Both the position numbers and the translations under genes were made by a program. This document shows, piece after piece, positions 53,078 through 62,819 of a DNA stretch of 64,000 nucleotides (the first letter of the stretch is position 1; each line of letters starts with the position of its first letter). The stretch comes from Occallatibacter riparius. GTDB taxonomy: Bacteria; Acidobacteriota; Terriglobia; Terriglobales; Acidobacteriaceae. Location of the stretch: assembly GCF_025264625.1 (NCBI RefSeq), contig NZ_CP093313.1:2790001-2854000 (forward strand). Direction: 5' to 3'. The notes beneath the pieces are model-generated. The model was not told the origin of the DNA. It saw nothing but the letters and a program-made list of their open reading frames with translations, and did no database searches.

Positions 53078-54412
53078 TCAGGCTTGAGCCGGCAGCACGG
53101 TGAACCGCCGACGCACAATCCACAGCAGTACACCTGTGCACGCCCAGACGGTGCCGACGATCTTGGCTTTGGGATCCAGATTCCACCAGAGCATGGCGCA
53201 GGTGAGGAAGCCGCCCAGAGACAGCAGGATCGGAAACCATTGCCGCCCGCGACTGTGACGCCAGCCCCACAGCATCGAGGCGCCATTGACCCCCATGAAC
53301 GCCAGCAAGGCGCCGAAGTTGAGTAGATCCGCTCCGAGCGAATAGCTGAAGATCATAGCTCCGCCGAGGCAGATTGCCCCGATGAGAATCACGTTGTTGC
53401 GCGGGATGCGGTTCTTCTGTGAGACGCTGGCGAAGAAGCGGCGGGGCAGTGCACCGTCCTGACCCATGGCGTAGAGCAGGCGAGCCGCGCCCAGTTGCGA
53501 TGCCATCCCAGAGCCGACGTTGGCCAGCAGGAGCGCGCCGTTGACGACGGCGAAAAGCAACGGGCCTCCCACGCGTCCAGAGACGTAGACGTAAGCTGTG
53601 TTGATGTCAGGAAATGCCGCGCCACGTGGCCAGATGAGTTGCGCGAAGTAGACCTCAATGGCGGCCAGAATGCCGGTGATCAGGCAGGTCAGAACAATGG
53701 CGCGCGGCACGTTGCGTTCAGGATTTCGTGCCTCATCGGTGAGCGTGGATATGCCATCGAAGCCGATGTACGTCAGTACCGCCGTCGCTGTTCCGCGCAG
53801 TACGGCGCCGGTGTGGAAGGTCGATGGGTTATACAGCGGATCGAGGAACATCGCCGCCGAGGGATTGACGATACCGAGCATCCAGCGCACCGAGGCCGCA
53901 AGCACCCATACGATGACAAGGCCCAGCACCGCTGCCATCAGTGCGTTGATCCGCGCCGAAGTCTCGATGCCATTGCAATTCAACGTTGTGAAAAGGATCG
54001 CGAAAAATGCAGCCCACGCAACGTAAGGCACATGCGGCAGAAAATTCATGGCCGCGCTGGAGCACCAGATCGTACATATTAGCGGATTGATTATGTAGTC
54101 CATCACCAGGCACCAGCCGGTGATGTATCCGAGGCTGGAGTGGATCTCCTTGCCGACGTAGAGGAATGCTGAGCCTCCATGCGGGTAGACGCGTGCCATG
54201 CGTCCATAGCTGATGGCCGTGAACAGCATGGCAACGAGCGCAAGGAGGATGGTCGCAGTGACGTGGCCATTCGACTTGTCGTAGAGCACACCAAAGACGG
54301 GCATGGGCGCAGTGGGCTGAATCAGGATGATGCCGTAAAGGACAAGATCCCAGAAGCGCAGGCTGCGCTTGAGTCCAAGCGTCTCTACGGAAGTCGTTTG
54401 GCCGGCCTCCAC
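53078..54412 (-). CDS. APC superfamily permease
   Basis: A 444-residue inner-membrane transporter with about 12 helices. N-terminal APC signature: FWDLVLYGIILIQPTAPMPV, then ISYGRMARVYPHGGSAFLYV and GYITGWCLVMDYIINPLI. The mid-protein FDGISTLTDEARNPERNVPR motif is typical of amino-acid/polyamine permeases. The GTG start at 54412 overlaps the GH2 stop by one base (TAGTG), so the two are translationally linked. By context it may carry a product of the GH2 enzyme, but APC proteins usually move amino acids, so the substrate is open. Confidence 0.9.
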   Translation of the reverse strand: MEAGQTTSVETLGLKRSLRFWDLVLYGIILIQPTAPMPVFGVLYDKSNGHVTATILLALVAMLFTAISYGRMARVYPHGGSAFLYVGKEIHSSLGYITGWCLVMDYIINPLICTIWCSSAAMNFLPHVPYVAWAAFFAILFTTLNCNGIETSARINALMAAVLGLVIVWVLAASVRWMLGIVNPSAAMFLDPLYNPSTFHTGAVLRGTATAVLTYIGFDGISTLTDEARNPERNVPRAIVLTCLITGILAAIEVYFAQLIWPRGAAFPDINTAYVYVSGRVGGPLLFAVVNGALLLANVGSGMASQLGAARLLYAMGQDGALPRRFFASVSQKNRIPRNNVILIGAICLGGAMIFSYSLGADLLNFGALLAFMGVNGASMLWGWRHSRGRQWFPILLSLGGFLTCAMLWWNLDPKAKIVGTVWACTGVLLWIVRRRFTVLPAQA

Positions 54413-57069
54413 TATTCGCCACCACGCGCCGAGGCGGCAGTTGGGGTGAGAGTCATTGGAGCGATGTTCCAGCCATCGACGTGAATGACGGTGGAGGAGG
54501 GTCCGTTTTCGGGTAGGTCGGCTGTCAGGGTGACCGATTCTCCTGGCGCGAGTTCGACCCAGTTGTCGGACCAGAGCACCGGTGCGATCAGACCGCCGTC
54601 TGAAGTGCGCGGAGCGACCCTCACCTGGAATGCAAGCGTGGAGGATGGATTCTCAAGATGCACCGCAACGCGCTGCCCGTGCTGGGTCTGGTCCGTTGTC
54701 GCTTGCGCCTTGATTTCCGCCTTGGGCAAGGTCGTAAGAGCGGTCAGGTCTTCGTGGCGCTGTGCCGGCGTGTGCGTGTAATCCGTGCGCGGGAAGTCAA
54801 ACGTCGTGAGAGTATAAGGAACCCAGTAGAAGTTGCGGCTGACTTCGCGGCCGTTTGCGTCCGAGAGCGAGAGATCGATGAAGAAGATCTTGTCAACTCC
54901 CGACATGAGGCTTTCCGGAAGTTCGAACACGGTCTGCGCACTGTCAGCGGTGGCATCCACGCTGGCCTCGGCGCTGTAGAGCTCTTTCCACCCAATTCCG
55001 TGAACCCGCACTTTTGCATGCAGCCCCGAGACAAGAGCATAGCTGCTGTTGACGACCACGATCGAGCGGTCATCGTACGAGTACTGAATGTGCAGCGGCT
55101 CGCAGGCTTTCTTCGCCGCATAGTAGCCGGCAGCGGTGTCGAGATAGTAGTCGTACAGATGCCAGATCATCGACGGCCACGCGTTGTTCAGCATCCATTG
55201 GATGACGCCAGTGGAAACGTACTTGTTCTTCGAGTAGGCCTCGAACATGGCGCGCTCTGAATCGTAGGCCATGGTTTGCGCAATGCGCTCGTAGTCCGCG
55301 GCCGAGCCGGGCTTCGCGTAGGCAGCGGCCATTGACTCATCCAGCACTTTCAGGTTCATGAATCCGCCGCCGCCGTTGTGATAGGACCAGTTGGCCGACG
55401 GTGGCCAGGCCTCGGGATCAGGCAGGAACTTCGCGCGGCTGGCCAGCGACGTGATCGCCGGCCCAGGGCTGGTTTCGGTGTTGAATCCATAAGCGCCGCC
55501 ATTGTGCACGTCAACATACCAGTAGCTCGGCGCGACATAGTCATATGGCCCGGTCATCTTCACGCCGTTCGGTCCCCCACCGACGGTGTTCTGTGTGGAG
55601 GCAGCCGAAAGGATCGGATTCGGCCAGTGCACATCGGATTCGACTTGAAGGTATGCCTTCTCCACATTCGCCGGCGGCGCGTTGTCACTGCCGTTGAGCC
55701 ACACCAGCAGGCTGGCGTGCGAGCGCAGGCGCAGTAGCTGCGAGCGGAGCGATGCAGTCGCGATGGGCAGATCCTGCGGGCCCCACTCATTCCAATGCTC
55801 CCAGTGATCGCAACAGCACCATCCGAGCATGACGAGAATGCCCTGCTCGTCTGTAAGGCGGAAGAAGTCCTCTGTCTCGAGCTTGCCTTCCAGGCGAATG
55901 GTGTTCAGGTGCATGTCGCGGACCATGCGGATCTGGTCGCGCAGGCGATGTTCATCGGTGCGGAGCAGCATGTCCTGCGACCAGCCCGCGCCGCGAATCA
56001 GGATGGGCTTGCCGTTGATGCGGAACATCCGTCCGCCGGTCGCAGTGAGCTCCGAGGTGATTTCGCGGACGCCGAAGGCCACGGTCTGCTCGTCGGTCTT
56101 GATGCTGCCCTGGTTGAAGCTCATGGTGAGCTGTTCGAGATGCGGTTCGCCCATCTGTGCCGGCCACCAAGGCTTTGGATTGCGAATGCGCAGAGTGGGG
56201 AACTGCTCTGGCGAGAAGACGACGGTCTTGTCTTCGTTGGCAGCCAGCTTCACCGGTTGCTCGATGCGCACACCAGCCACGGTGCCGCTGACTGTGCCCT
56301 GCACCTCATGGTCGGTAGCATTATGCAACTCGGCGTAGACGGTGAGCTCCGCGGCGGAGAGCGAGGGGTCCGTAAAGTGGGTCACCGTCATGGGCGAGCG
56401 CAGCGTAACCGCGCCGGTTTCGACGAGATTCACATCGCCCCAAAGACCCATGTCCTTGTCCGGCGGGCAGGGGTTCCAGTCGACCCAGTTGATGCCGAGA
56501 TCCTTTTCGGTGGGCGCAAAGGTCTGCACGGCGAGGACATTCTTTGCGCCGGGCTTGACCGCATCGGTCACGTCGAATTCGTAGGTGCGGTAAGCGCCGG
56601 CCACCTGGGTGGAATCCGCGATGCGATGTCCATTGAGCCAGATCTCGCCACGGTAATTGATTCCGCCGAAGTGCAGCCAAACGCGCTTGTCGCGGCTAGT
56701 TGCGGGAGCGGTGAAATCGGTGCGATACCACCAGCCGCAGCGGTAGGGGCTGTCCTGCGGCATTGGCAGATTCGAGAAATTGTGCCCGATCGGATAGCTC
56801 GCGCCGGGAATGTTTCTCAGGTTCATGCCGAAGTAGGGATCGGGATAGACTTTGCCGGCGACTTGCGCGGCCAGGACCGTATTGGGCACCGAGGTCTTGA
56901 GCCAGTCGTCCGTTGCAAATCCTGCAGCCGAGATCGTTGCCCCGTCAGCCTTGATGGTGCATCCGGATTGCAGACGCCAGTTGTCGTGGAGCGGTGTGGT
57001 GGTGGCGTAGGAGGACGCGACGGGAACGAGAAGGGACGCGAAGAGAAGGATCGACTTGCGCACGTTCAT
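54412..57069 (-). CDS. Glycoside hydrolase family 2, exo-beta-D-glucosaminidase-like
   Basis: An 885-residue secreted enzyme with a signal peptide (to about residue 22). GH2 order is visible: sugar-binding domain (WWYRTDFTAPATSRDKRVWL, GINYRGEIWLNGHRI), Ig-like domain (about 235-330), TIM barrel (about 335-650) and C-terminal beta domains. Catalytic residues fit the CsxA type: acid/base Asp in LVWLNGSD (about 460) and nucleophile Glu in GFNTETSPGP (about 532). Such enzymes trim glucosamine from chitosan ends. A mannosidase-type specificity is the main alternative. The gene lies 128 nt after the diaphorase operon. Confidence 0.88.
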   Translation of the reverse strand: MNVRKSILLFASLLVPVASSYATTTPLHDNWRLQSGCTIKADGATISAAGFATDDWLKTSVPNTVLAAQVAGKVYPDPYFGMNLRNIPGASYPIGHNFSNLPMPQDSPYRCGWWYRTDFTAPATSRDKRVWLHFGGINYRGEIWLNGHRIADSTQVAGAYRTYEFDVTDAVKPGAKNVLAVQTFAPTEKDLGINWVDWNPCPPDKDMGLWGDVNLVETGAVTLRSPMTVTHFTDPSLSAAELTVYAELHNATDHEVQGTVSGTVAGVRIEQPVKLAANEDKTVVFSPEQFPTLRIRNPKPWWPAQMGEPHLEQLTMSFNQGSIKTDEQTVAFGVREITSELTATGGRMFRINGKPILIRGAGWSQDMLLRTDEHRLRDQIRMVRDMHLNTIRLEGKLETEDFFRLTDEQGILVMLGWCCCDHWEHWNEWGPQDLPIATASLRSQLLRLRSHASLLVWLNGSDNAPPANVEKAYLQVESDVHWPNPILSAASTQNTVGGGPNGVKMTGPYDYVAPSYWYVDVHNGGAYGFNTETSPGPAITSLASRAKFLPDPEAWPPSANWSYHNGGGGFMNLKVLDESMAAAYAKPGSAADYERIAQTMAYDSERAMFEAYSKNKYVSTGVIQWMLNNAWPSMIWHLYDYYLDTAAGYYAAKKACEPLHIQYSYDDRSIVVVNSSYALVSGLHAKVRVHGIGWKELYSAEASVDATADSAQTVFELPESLMSGVDKIFFIDLSLSDANGREVSRNFYWVPYTLTTFDFPRTDYTHTPAQRHEDLTALTTLPKAEIKAQATTDQTQHGQRVAVHLENPSSTLAFQVRVAPRTSDGGLIAPVLWSDNWVELAPGESVTLTADLPENGPSSTVIHVDGWNIAPMTLTPTAASARGGE

Positions 57070-57197
57070 GTGAGTGCCCCGATGGAAATTCGATGGCGCC
57101 GCCGCCGAACGTCTGAATGATCACCGATGGCTTATTCAAACGTTTTAAACAGGCTCGTGAGCGGGGCGCCGTCTATCGTCCGAATCGTATCACGAAG

Positions 57198-57944
57198 CTA
57201 CCGCCTCGGGGTCACGGCAGCCGATTTTCGCACGGCAAGAGTGGTGATCAACTCACAATTCTTGTCGATCTGGTGGCCGGCGGACGATTTTTCAGTGATT
57301 GCGCCGGTAGGGCACGCCTGCACGCATTTACCGCAACTGGTGCAGCTCTTTGAGGCGCCCCAGTCGTCGTTCAGATCGCTCACCAGGCGCGACGCGATTC
57401 CTCGGCCGCTCACTTCCCACACGTGGGCGCCCTCCAACTCCGCACAGACGCGCACACAGCGCGTGCAAAGGATGCAGCGGTTGTGGTCGAGCACGAAGCG
57501 CGGGTGCGTCATATCGACGCTGAGGCGCGGACTGTTGTAGGCATAGCGAACGTGCGTTACTCCGAGCAGGCGGGACAGATCCTGCAATTCGCAATAACCG
57601 TTCGAAACGCACGAAGAGCAGATATGGTTTCGCTCAATGAGCAGAAACTCAATGGCCATCTGCCGATATTGCGTCAGCTTGGCGGACGACGTCTTGATCG
57701 ACATGCCTTCCTGCATGGGCGTGGTGCAAGCGGGCAGCAGGCGTTCCGTCCCTGCCAGCTCCACCATGCACACACGGCACGAGCCAACGGGGCTCAGCCC
57801 CTTGAGATAGCAGAGAGTGGGGATGTGCTTGCCACATGAGCGCGCCACGTCCAGAATTGTCTGGCCTTCGATTGCCGTAACGAGTTCGCCATCAATACGT
57901 GCGGAAATGGTCCTGGGTGCCAAGGTTTCGCTCCTCTCGGTCAT
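57198..57944 (-). CDS. HoxU/NuoG-N-terminal-like iron-sulfur subunit
   Basis: A 248-residue cytoplasmic protein. A plant-type [2Fe-2S] domain (about 10-85: HIPTLCYLKGLSPVGSCRVCMVELAG) is followed by the His-Cys3 [4Fe-4S] region (ERNHICSSCVSNGYCELQDL) and a two-cluster ferredoxin domain (CILCTRCVRVCAELEGA and SCTSCGKCVQACPTGAI). It stops where NuoG or HydA would carry a catalytic domain, as in HoxU of NAD-reducing hydrogenases. The ATG overlaps the nuoF-gltD stop as ATGA. No hoxY/hoxH or formate dehydrogenase follows, so its redox partner is not known. Confidence 0.9.
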   Translation of the reverse strand: MTERSETLAPRTISARIDGELVTAIEGQTILDVARSCGKHIPTLCYLKGLSPVGSCRVCMVELAGTERLLPACTTPMQEGMSIKTSSAKLTQYRQMAIEFLLIERNHICSSCVSNGYCELQDLSRLLGVTHVRYAYNSPRLSVDMTHPRFVLDHNRCILCTRCVRVCAELEGAHVWEVSGRGIASRLVSDLNDDWGASKSCTSCGKCVQACPTGAITEKSSAGHQIDKNCELITTLAVRKSAAVTPRR

Positions 57945-60900
57945 CCGTTCTGGTCCACTAGGACGCGCAGGTCGCAATGCAGACAGCGGCGGCATTCTTC
58001 CAGCGCCTCAGCAGCCGTGAGCGCGCCGACAACTTCTTCCTGCGAGTGGATGCGGCGGCCGGCCGGCAATGCGGGTGCGGCGTGGCGGCGAGAAAGGCTC
58101 GGCTCGCCAGGCGCCGTGTGGCTGTAGTCGAACTCGGGAAAGAGCTTCTGCCAACGCCGCTCGCCCGTGAGCCGTTCGTCGATGTGCTGCGCTGCCTGCT
58201 TTCCGGCGCCCATCGCGTTTGAGACGTTGGAGGCGCCGGTAATCACGTCACCCCCCGCGTAGAATCCTGCGCGGCTGGTTTCAAAGGTCAGACGATCGGT
58301 CTTGATGGTGCCCTCTTCCTTAAGTTCCAGGCCTGAGGCGCGACAGAAGTCGAGATCGAACGTCTCGCCTACTGCGAGGATCACGCCGTCACACTCGAAG
58401 CGCTGCACCTCGTCTGTCAGCACCGGCCGCCGGCGGCCCGATTTGTCGTATTCGCCCAGGCGCGTCTTCACTGTCTCGAGCGCCTTCACCTTGCCGTTGC
58501 TATCACCCAGAATGCGATGCGGTGCAGCGAGGAAAACAAAGCGCACCCCTTCCTCTTCGGCAGCGTGGATCTCCTCGTCGATAGCAGGCATGTCCTTGCG
58601 CTCGCGGCGATAGAAGATGGTGGCGCTTGCACCCTGGCGCAGCAGTGTGCGCGCCGAATCGATGGCCGCGTTCCCGCCACCGATCACAGCAACACGCGTG
58701 GCATTCAGAACCGACTCTCCCCGTGCCGCCGCCTCGAGGTACGGCAGAGCTGGATGAACGCCCTTCAACTCCGTGCCCGGCAAGTAAAGCCACGACTCCT
58801 TCCATGTGCCGATGGAGAGGAAAACCGCGTCGAATCGGCTGGCGAGGTCGTTCAGCTCAACATCGATGCCAACGCGCGTGTTGAATATGAAGCGCACGCC
58901 GGCGCGCTCAATCAGCGCTACCTCTTTGCGAAGCACGTCCTTCGGCAATCTGTACTCAGGTATGGCAAAGCGCAGCATGCCGCCTGCTTCCGCGCGCTCC
59001 TCGAACACCGTGACATCGTGGCCCAGCATCGCGAGATAGAAGGCCGTCGTTAATCCTGTGGGGCCCGAGCCCGCTACCGCGACCTTCTTTCCTGTTGTCG
59101 GTAGCCTCTGCGCCAGCAGTCTGCCGGCAATCGCGTCGAAGGTATCCGATGTGTAGACGGAGTCCGCAATGAAGCGATGCACTTCACGGATGTTAACCAC
59201 CTCATCGAATGACTGACGCCGGCAGCGCGTGTCGCACGGATGCTGGCAGACGCGGCCCGTTGATGCTGGTAGCGGATTGTCGAGGATGATGGATGCAAAT
59301 GCGTCTTCGAGCCGCCCCTCCTGATACAGCTCGAGGAAGCGCGGGATGTTCATGCGCAACGGACAACTGTTCTCGCAGGGAGATACCGCCAGATCCTGGC
59401 ACACGCCCGCGCTGCAGCGGTGTGCGAGGATGTGGTCTTCATATTCATCCCGGAAGTGTCGAATCGTTGTGAGCACAGGATTCGGCGCAGATTGCCCCAG
59501 TCCGCACAGAGAGCACTCGCGGATCATCCTGCTCATCTGATCCAGCAGCGCAAGCTGCTGCTGATTCCCCTGTCCCTTCGTGACGTTGTTGAGTATGCGT
59601 AGCGCCTTGTCGAGCCCTACTCTGCAGGGTACGCACTTGCCGCACGATTCCGAATGGGTGAACTCGATGAAGTAGCGCGCCACATCAACCATGCAGTTGT
59701 CTTCATCCATCACCACCATGCCGCCGGAGCCCATGATGGACCCGATCTGCGCCAGGCTCTCATAGTCGACTGGAGTGTCGAGCATCTCGGCCGGAATGCA
59801 TCCCCCTGACGGCCCGCCGGTCTGCACGGCCTTGATGGGACGACCGCTGATTCCGCCTTCGCCAATGTCGTAGATGAAGCTCTTCAGCGGCGTGCCCAGG
59901 GGCATCTCCACCAGGCCGGTGTTGCGGATCTTGCCGACTAATGAGAAGACCTTCGTCCCAGGGCTCTTCACGCTGCCGGTCTCGGCGAACCATCCCGCGC
60001 CGCGCGCAATGATGGGCGGGATATTGCACCACGTCTCCACATTGTTGATGTTGGTGGGCTTGCCCCAGAGACCACTCTGTGCCGGGTAAGGCGGACGCGA
60101 GCGCGGTCGTCCCGCCGCATCTTCAAGAGACGCAATGAGCGCTGTCTCTTCGCCGCAGACAAATGCGCCGGCGCCCTGTATTAGTTCAATATCGAAGTTG
60201 AAGCCTCGGTCGAGAATGTTCTTTCCCAGCAGTCCGTATTCACGCGCCTGCTCGATAGCCTTGCTCAAGCGGTGCACGGCCAGCGGATACTCGGCCCTGA
60301 CATAAATGATGCCGTCGGTCGCGCCCGTCGCGTAGGCGCCGATGATCATGCCTTCGAGCATGGAATGCGGATCGCCTTCCAGCTCGTTGCGGTTCATGTA
60401 GGCGCCCGGATCGCCCTCGTCAGCGTTGCAGATGACGTACTTCACATCCGACTTCGCCTTCGCCAGGAAGTCCCATTTGTTGCCAGTGAGGAAGCCCGCT
60501 CCACCACGCCCGCGCAGGCGCGCTGCCTTCACCTGCTCGATCACCGTCTCGGGCCGGCCGTCGATCAGCACCTTATAAAGCGCCTGGTAGCCGCCAACAC
60601 CGATGTACTCCTCGATGTCTTCCGGGTTGATGAGGCCGCAGTCGCGGAGCACAATCTTCTTCTGCCCTTTGAAGAAGTTCGTCCCATTCCACAGCGGAAT
60701 CTCCGGATAGCCCTGCCCGTAGCGAACTTGCCCGGTGAGGTGGTCCCACTCTTCGATCTTGCAGTAGATCAGGTCGGGCGGCATCACATGTGTTGAGACG
60801 CCTTCAAGGATGCGCGATGCGTCGCTTGCCAATACGTGCTTGAGGATCACCAGCGGGCCCCCGGGCAACCTGACGGTTACCAGCGGCTCCTGGAAGCACG

Positions 60901-61108
60901 AGCCGAAGCAGCCCACGGGCGCAAGCAGAACATCTTGCCCGCTGCGATCGATGGCATCGAGCAGGGCGTGGTACACCTCCTCCGCTCCGTTGCCGCGGCC
61001 GCAGGTTCCCATGCCAACTGTAACTCTGGGCACGTTGGGAAGCAGCTTCGCCAGCCCCGCTTCGCGGGCCGCATTAAATGCGCCGATGTCCTGGATGCGC
61101 GGCATCAT
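57941..61108 (-). CDS. Fusion of NuoF-like NADH/FMN subunit with a GltD-like NAD(P)H oxidoreductase
   Basis: A 1055-residue protein with three parts. Residues about 25-110 are a thioredoxin-like [2Fe-2S] domain (MGTCGRGNGAEEV, PVGCFGSCF). Residues about 150-555 are NuoF with the FMN/NADH sites RGRGGAGFLTGNKWDF and GAGAFVCGEETALIASLEDA and the [4Fe-4S] motif ESCGKCVPCRVG...CSLC. Residues about 560-1050 are a GltD-type oxidoreductase with its own cysteine cluster (CENSCPLRMNIPRF, CQHPCDTRCRR), an FAD site VAVAGSGPTGLTTAFYL and an NAD(P) site VAVIGGGNAAIDSARTL followed by RRERKDMPA. Such fusions appear in flavin-based electron-bifurcating enzymes. It is coupled at both ends by ATGA overlaps. Confidence 0.92.
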   Translation of the reverse strand: MMPRIQDIGAFNAAREAGLAKLLPNVPRVTVGMGTCGRGNGAEEVYHALLDAIDRSGQDVLLAPVGCFGSCFQEPLVTVRLPGGPLVILKHVLASDASRILEGVSTHVMPPDLIYCKIEEWDHLTGQVRYGQGYPEIPLWNGTNFFKGQKKIVLRDCGLINPEDIEEYIGVGGYQALYKVLIDGRPETVIEQVKAARLRGRGGAGFLTGNKWDFLAKAKSDVKYVICNADEGDPGAYMNRNELEGDPHSMLEGMIIGAYATGATDGIIYVRAEYPLAVHRLSKAIEQAREYGLLGKNILDRGFNFDIELIQGAGAFVCGEETALIASLEDAAGRPRSRPPYPAQSGLWGKPTNINNVETWCNIPPIIARGAGWFAETGSVKSPGTKVFSLVGKIRNTGLVEMPLGTPLKSFIYDIGEGGISGRPIKAVQTGGPSGGCIPAEMLDTPVDYESLAQIGSIMGSGGMVVMDEDNCMVDVARYFIEFTHSESCGKCVPCRVGLDKALRILNNVTKGQGNQQQLALLDQMSRMIRECSLCGLGQSAPNPVLTTIRHFRDEYEDHILAHRCSAGVCQDLAVSPCENSCPLRMNIPRFLELYQEGRLEDAFASIILDNPLPASTGRVCQHPCDTRCRRQSFDEVVNIREVHRFIADSVYTSDTFDAIAGRLLAQRLPTTGKKVAVAGSGPTGLTTAFYLAMLGHDVTVFEERAEAGGMLRFAIPEYRLPKDVLRKEVALIERAGVRFIFNTRVGIDVELNDLASRFDAVFLSIGTWKESWLYLPGTELKGVHPALPYLEAAARGESVLNATRVAVIGGGNAAIDSARTLLRQGASATIFYRRERKDMPAIDEEIHAAEEEGVRFVFLAAPHRILGDSNGKVKALETVKTRLGEYDKSGRRRPVLTDEVQRFECDGVILAVGETFDLDFCRASGLELKEEGTIKTDRLTFETSRAGFYAGGDVITGASNVSNAMGAGKQAAQHIDERLTGERRWQKLFPEFDYSHTAPGEPSLSRRHAAPALPAGRRIHSQEEVVGALTAAEALEECRRCLHCDLRVLVDQNG

Positions 61109-61650
61109 TTCCTCTCCTGCGTGAGTGTCTTCAGCTCGCGCTGCAGCGTGCGCTCATTTACATGGCTAAGGATGTGGTGATTGATCTCGACCACCGGAGC
61201 CAGTGCGCACTGGCCGAAACAGGCGACGGTCCGAATCGTGAACTTGCGGTCTGCCGTGGTGAGCGAGAGTTTGTCGGCATCGCTCAGGTCCTGCACATCC
61301 TGTCCGCCCAGACCCAGATCCATGCAGAGCTTGGTAAGCAGGTCGCGCGAGTTGCGCGTGTGGCAGGCCGTTCCGCGGCAGACGCAGACGACATTGTCGC
61401 CCTGCGGATCAAGGTTGAAGAGGGCAAAGAACGTGGCCGTGCTGTAAACGGTTGCGGGAGGAGTGCCTGTCTTCTCCGCCACGTAGCGCAGCGCTGCAGC
61501 AGAGAGGAACTTGTGGGTGTTGGCAGACTGAATCGACTCCAGGATGCTCAACAGAGCGCCGGCACGCCCCGCGTGTGCGGCAACGGCCTGCTCAATGAGC
61601 GTCTTCTCCCGGGCATCCAGAACGTGATCGGCACAAGGTCGCATTCGCAA
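61105..61650 (-). CDS. NuoE-like [2Fe-2S] subunit
   Basis: A 181-residue cytoplasmic protein with a helical N-terminus (ALLSILESIQSANTHKFLSA) and a thioredoxin-like [2Fe-2S] domain with four cysteines (VCVCRGTACHTRNS and VACFGQCALAP). The order and spacing match the 24-kDa NuoE/HydC/HoxE family that accepts electrons from the NuoF flavin. It begins a three-gene operon with ATGA overlap into nuoF-gltD. Confidence 0.92.
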   Translation of the reverse strand: MRMRPCADHVLDAREKTLIEQAVAAHAGRAGALLSILESIQSANTHKFLSAAALRYVAEKTGTPPATVYSTATFFALFNLDPQGDNVVCVCRGTACHTRNSRDLLTKLCMDLGLGGQDVQDLSDADKLSLTTADRKFTIRTVACFGQCALAPVVEINHHILSHVNERTLQRELKTLTQERK

Positions 61651-61925
61651 TCCTCCCTCCGCCGGACGGGAAGAACGCTACGACCGCGTGCTCTCCCCGA
61701 ATCGTGCCCCGCAAAACTTTGCGCTCGACCGGTGGATCAGGATGTGCCGGGAATCACAGGCGGTTGTGACAGGGGACGGTAATTCCTATTTCGAACCCAG
61801 TTTCTATTCAAACCGGTGGCCCGAAACTTGATCACAACGGGAATTTTTGATCATTTCATTGCATGTTTGCATTGCATATGGCACTCTTTAGGAAACAGAC
61901 CCGAAACGGCGATAGAGCGGATTCG
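61651..61925. promoter_or_regulatory. Divergent control region with two TTGATCA sites
   Basis: Between the diaphorase operon and cutC. TTGATCA occurs at 61828-61834 and 61847-61853, 19 nt apart (about two helical turns), next to repeated TTGCAT motifs (61858-61874). These half-sites recall FNR/CRP-like sites but are not complete matches. No gene is seen. Confidence 0.35.
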
Positions 61926-62666
61926 ATGCCCATTTTGAACCCTATATTTGAGTTGTGCGCACCTGGCTTGGAAGCCGCTATCGCCGCTGAGCGGGGCGGC
62001 GCAGATCGCATTGAATTGTGCTCCAACCTGCCCGTGGGAGGCGTCACTCCCGACACTGTCCTGCTCGAATCAGTGCTCGGGGCTATCTCAATTCCGGTGC
62101 ACGTTCTGATCCGCCCGCGGGCAGGCGATTTTGTCTACTCCCGGGAGGAGTTTGCCGAGATGCGGCATCAGGTCGAGGCCGCGAAGGCAGCGGGGGCCGG
62201 TGGAGTGGCTATCGGTATCCTGATTCCCGATGGCCGTGTGGATGTGAGCAGAACTCGCGAACTGGCGGAGTTAGCACGTCCGATGAGCGTCACATTTCAT
62301 CGGGGCTTTGATGAGGCGGCAGATCTGGACGAAGCGTTGGAAGCGGTGATCGAGACGGGAGCGGATCTACTGCTGACTTCAGGCGGAGCGGAGAACGTGA
62401 TGGCCGGCGTGGACGCGATCGCTCGCATCCGCCGGCAGGCCGGAACTCGGCTCGAGATCATGGCCGGCCGCGGGCTCCGCCTTGAAAACCTATCCGAGAT
62501 AGTTCTTCGCACTGGCGTCTCATGCGTTCACGGCTCGCTCACGCCGACGCCTGTCGGCAATGGCAACGGGTCCTACGCCAAGCAGCTTGAAGAAAATGTT
62601 CGTCAGGCGGTGCGCCTGCTGCGCGATGCCTGTTTGGATCGGCCGATCACCGCCGCCGCGGGATAA
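61926..62666 (+). CDS. cutC: CutC family protein
   Basis: A 246-residue (beta/alpha)8 cytoplasmic protein. CutC signatures: FELCAPGLEAAIAAERGGAD, RIELCSNLPVGGVTPD, PVHVLIRPRAGDFVYSREE, MSVTFHRGFDEAADLDEALE, LLTSGGAENVMAG and IMAGRGLRLENL. It was first linked to copper tolerance, though its biochemical role remains unsettled. ATG 61926 gives the normal family start; in-frame codons upstream (61863) add unrelated residues. Confidence 0.93.
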   Translation: MPILNPIFELCAPGLEAAIAAERGGADRIELCSNLPVGGVTPDTVLLESVLGAISIPVHVLIRPRAGDFVYSREEFAEMRHQVEAAKAAGAGGVAIGILIPDGRVDVSRTRELAELARPMSVTFHRGFDEAADLDEALEAVIETGADLLLTSGGAENVMAGVDAIARIRRQAGTRLEIMAGRGLRLENLSEIVLRTGVSCVHGSLTPTPVGNGNGSYAKQLEENVRQAVRLLRDACLDRPITAAAG

Positions 62667-62819
62667 TGTATTTCCTGAGTCGCCGTATCCGGGACCTACG
62701 CGATCGAATCGACGCGACCTCAAGGAGCGGCGACCCTGCACAAAATAGGCGAGGACACAGTAACTCAGGAAATGCCGTAAACCAGCGCGGCAGCGGGTGC
62801 ACCCCGGGCAAAGGTTTGC
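62667..62819. repeat. Intergenic inverted repeat between convergent genes
   Basis: ATTTCCTGAGT (62670-62680) and ACTCAGGAAAT (62763-62773) are perfect 11-bp inverted copies enclosing 82 nt. They could form a long hairpin. No T-run follows. Confidence 0.5.

Noticed and set aside
54412..57197. Hydrogenase or formate dehydrogenase catalytic subunit after the HoxU-like gene
   Set aside because: The next gene is a GH2 enzyme with all its domains; no NiFe, FeFe or Mo-cofactor motifs are present.
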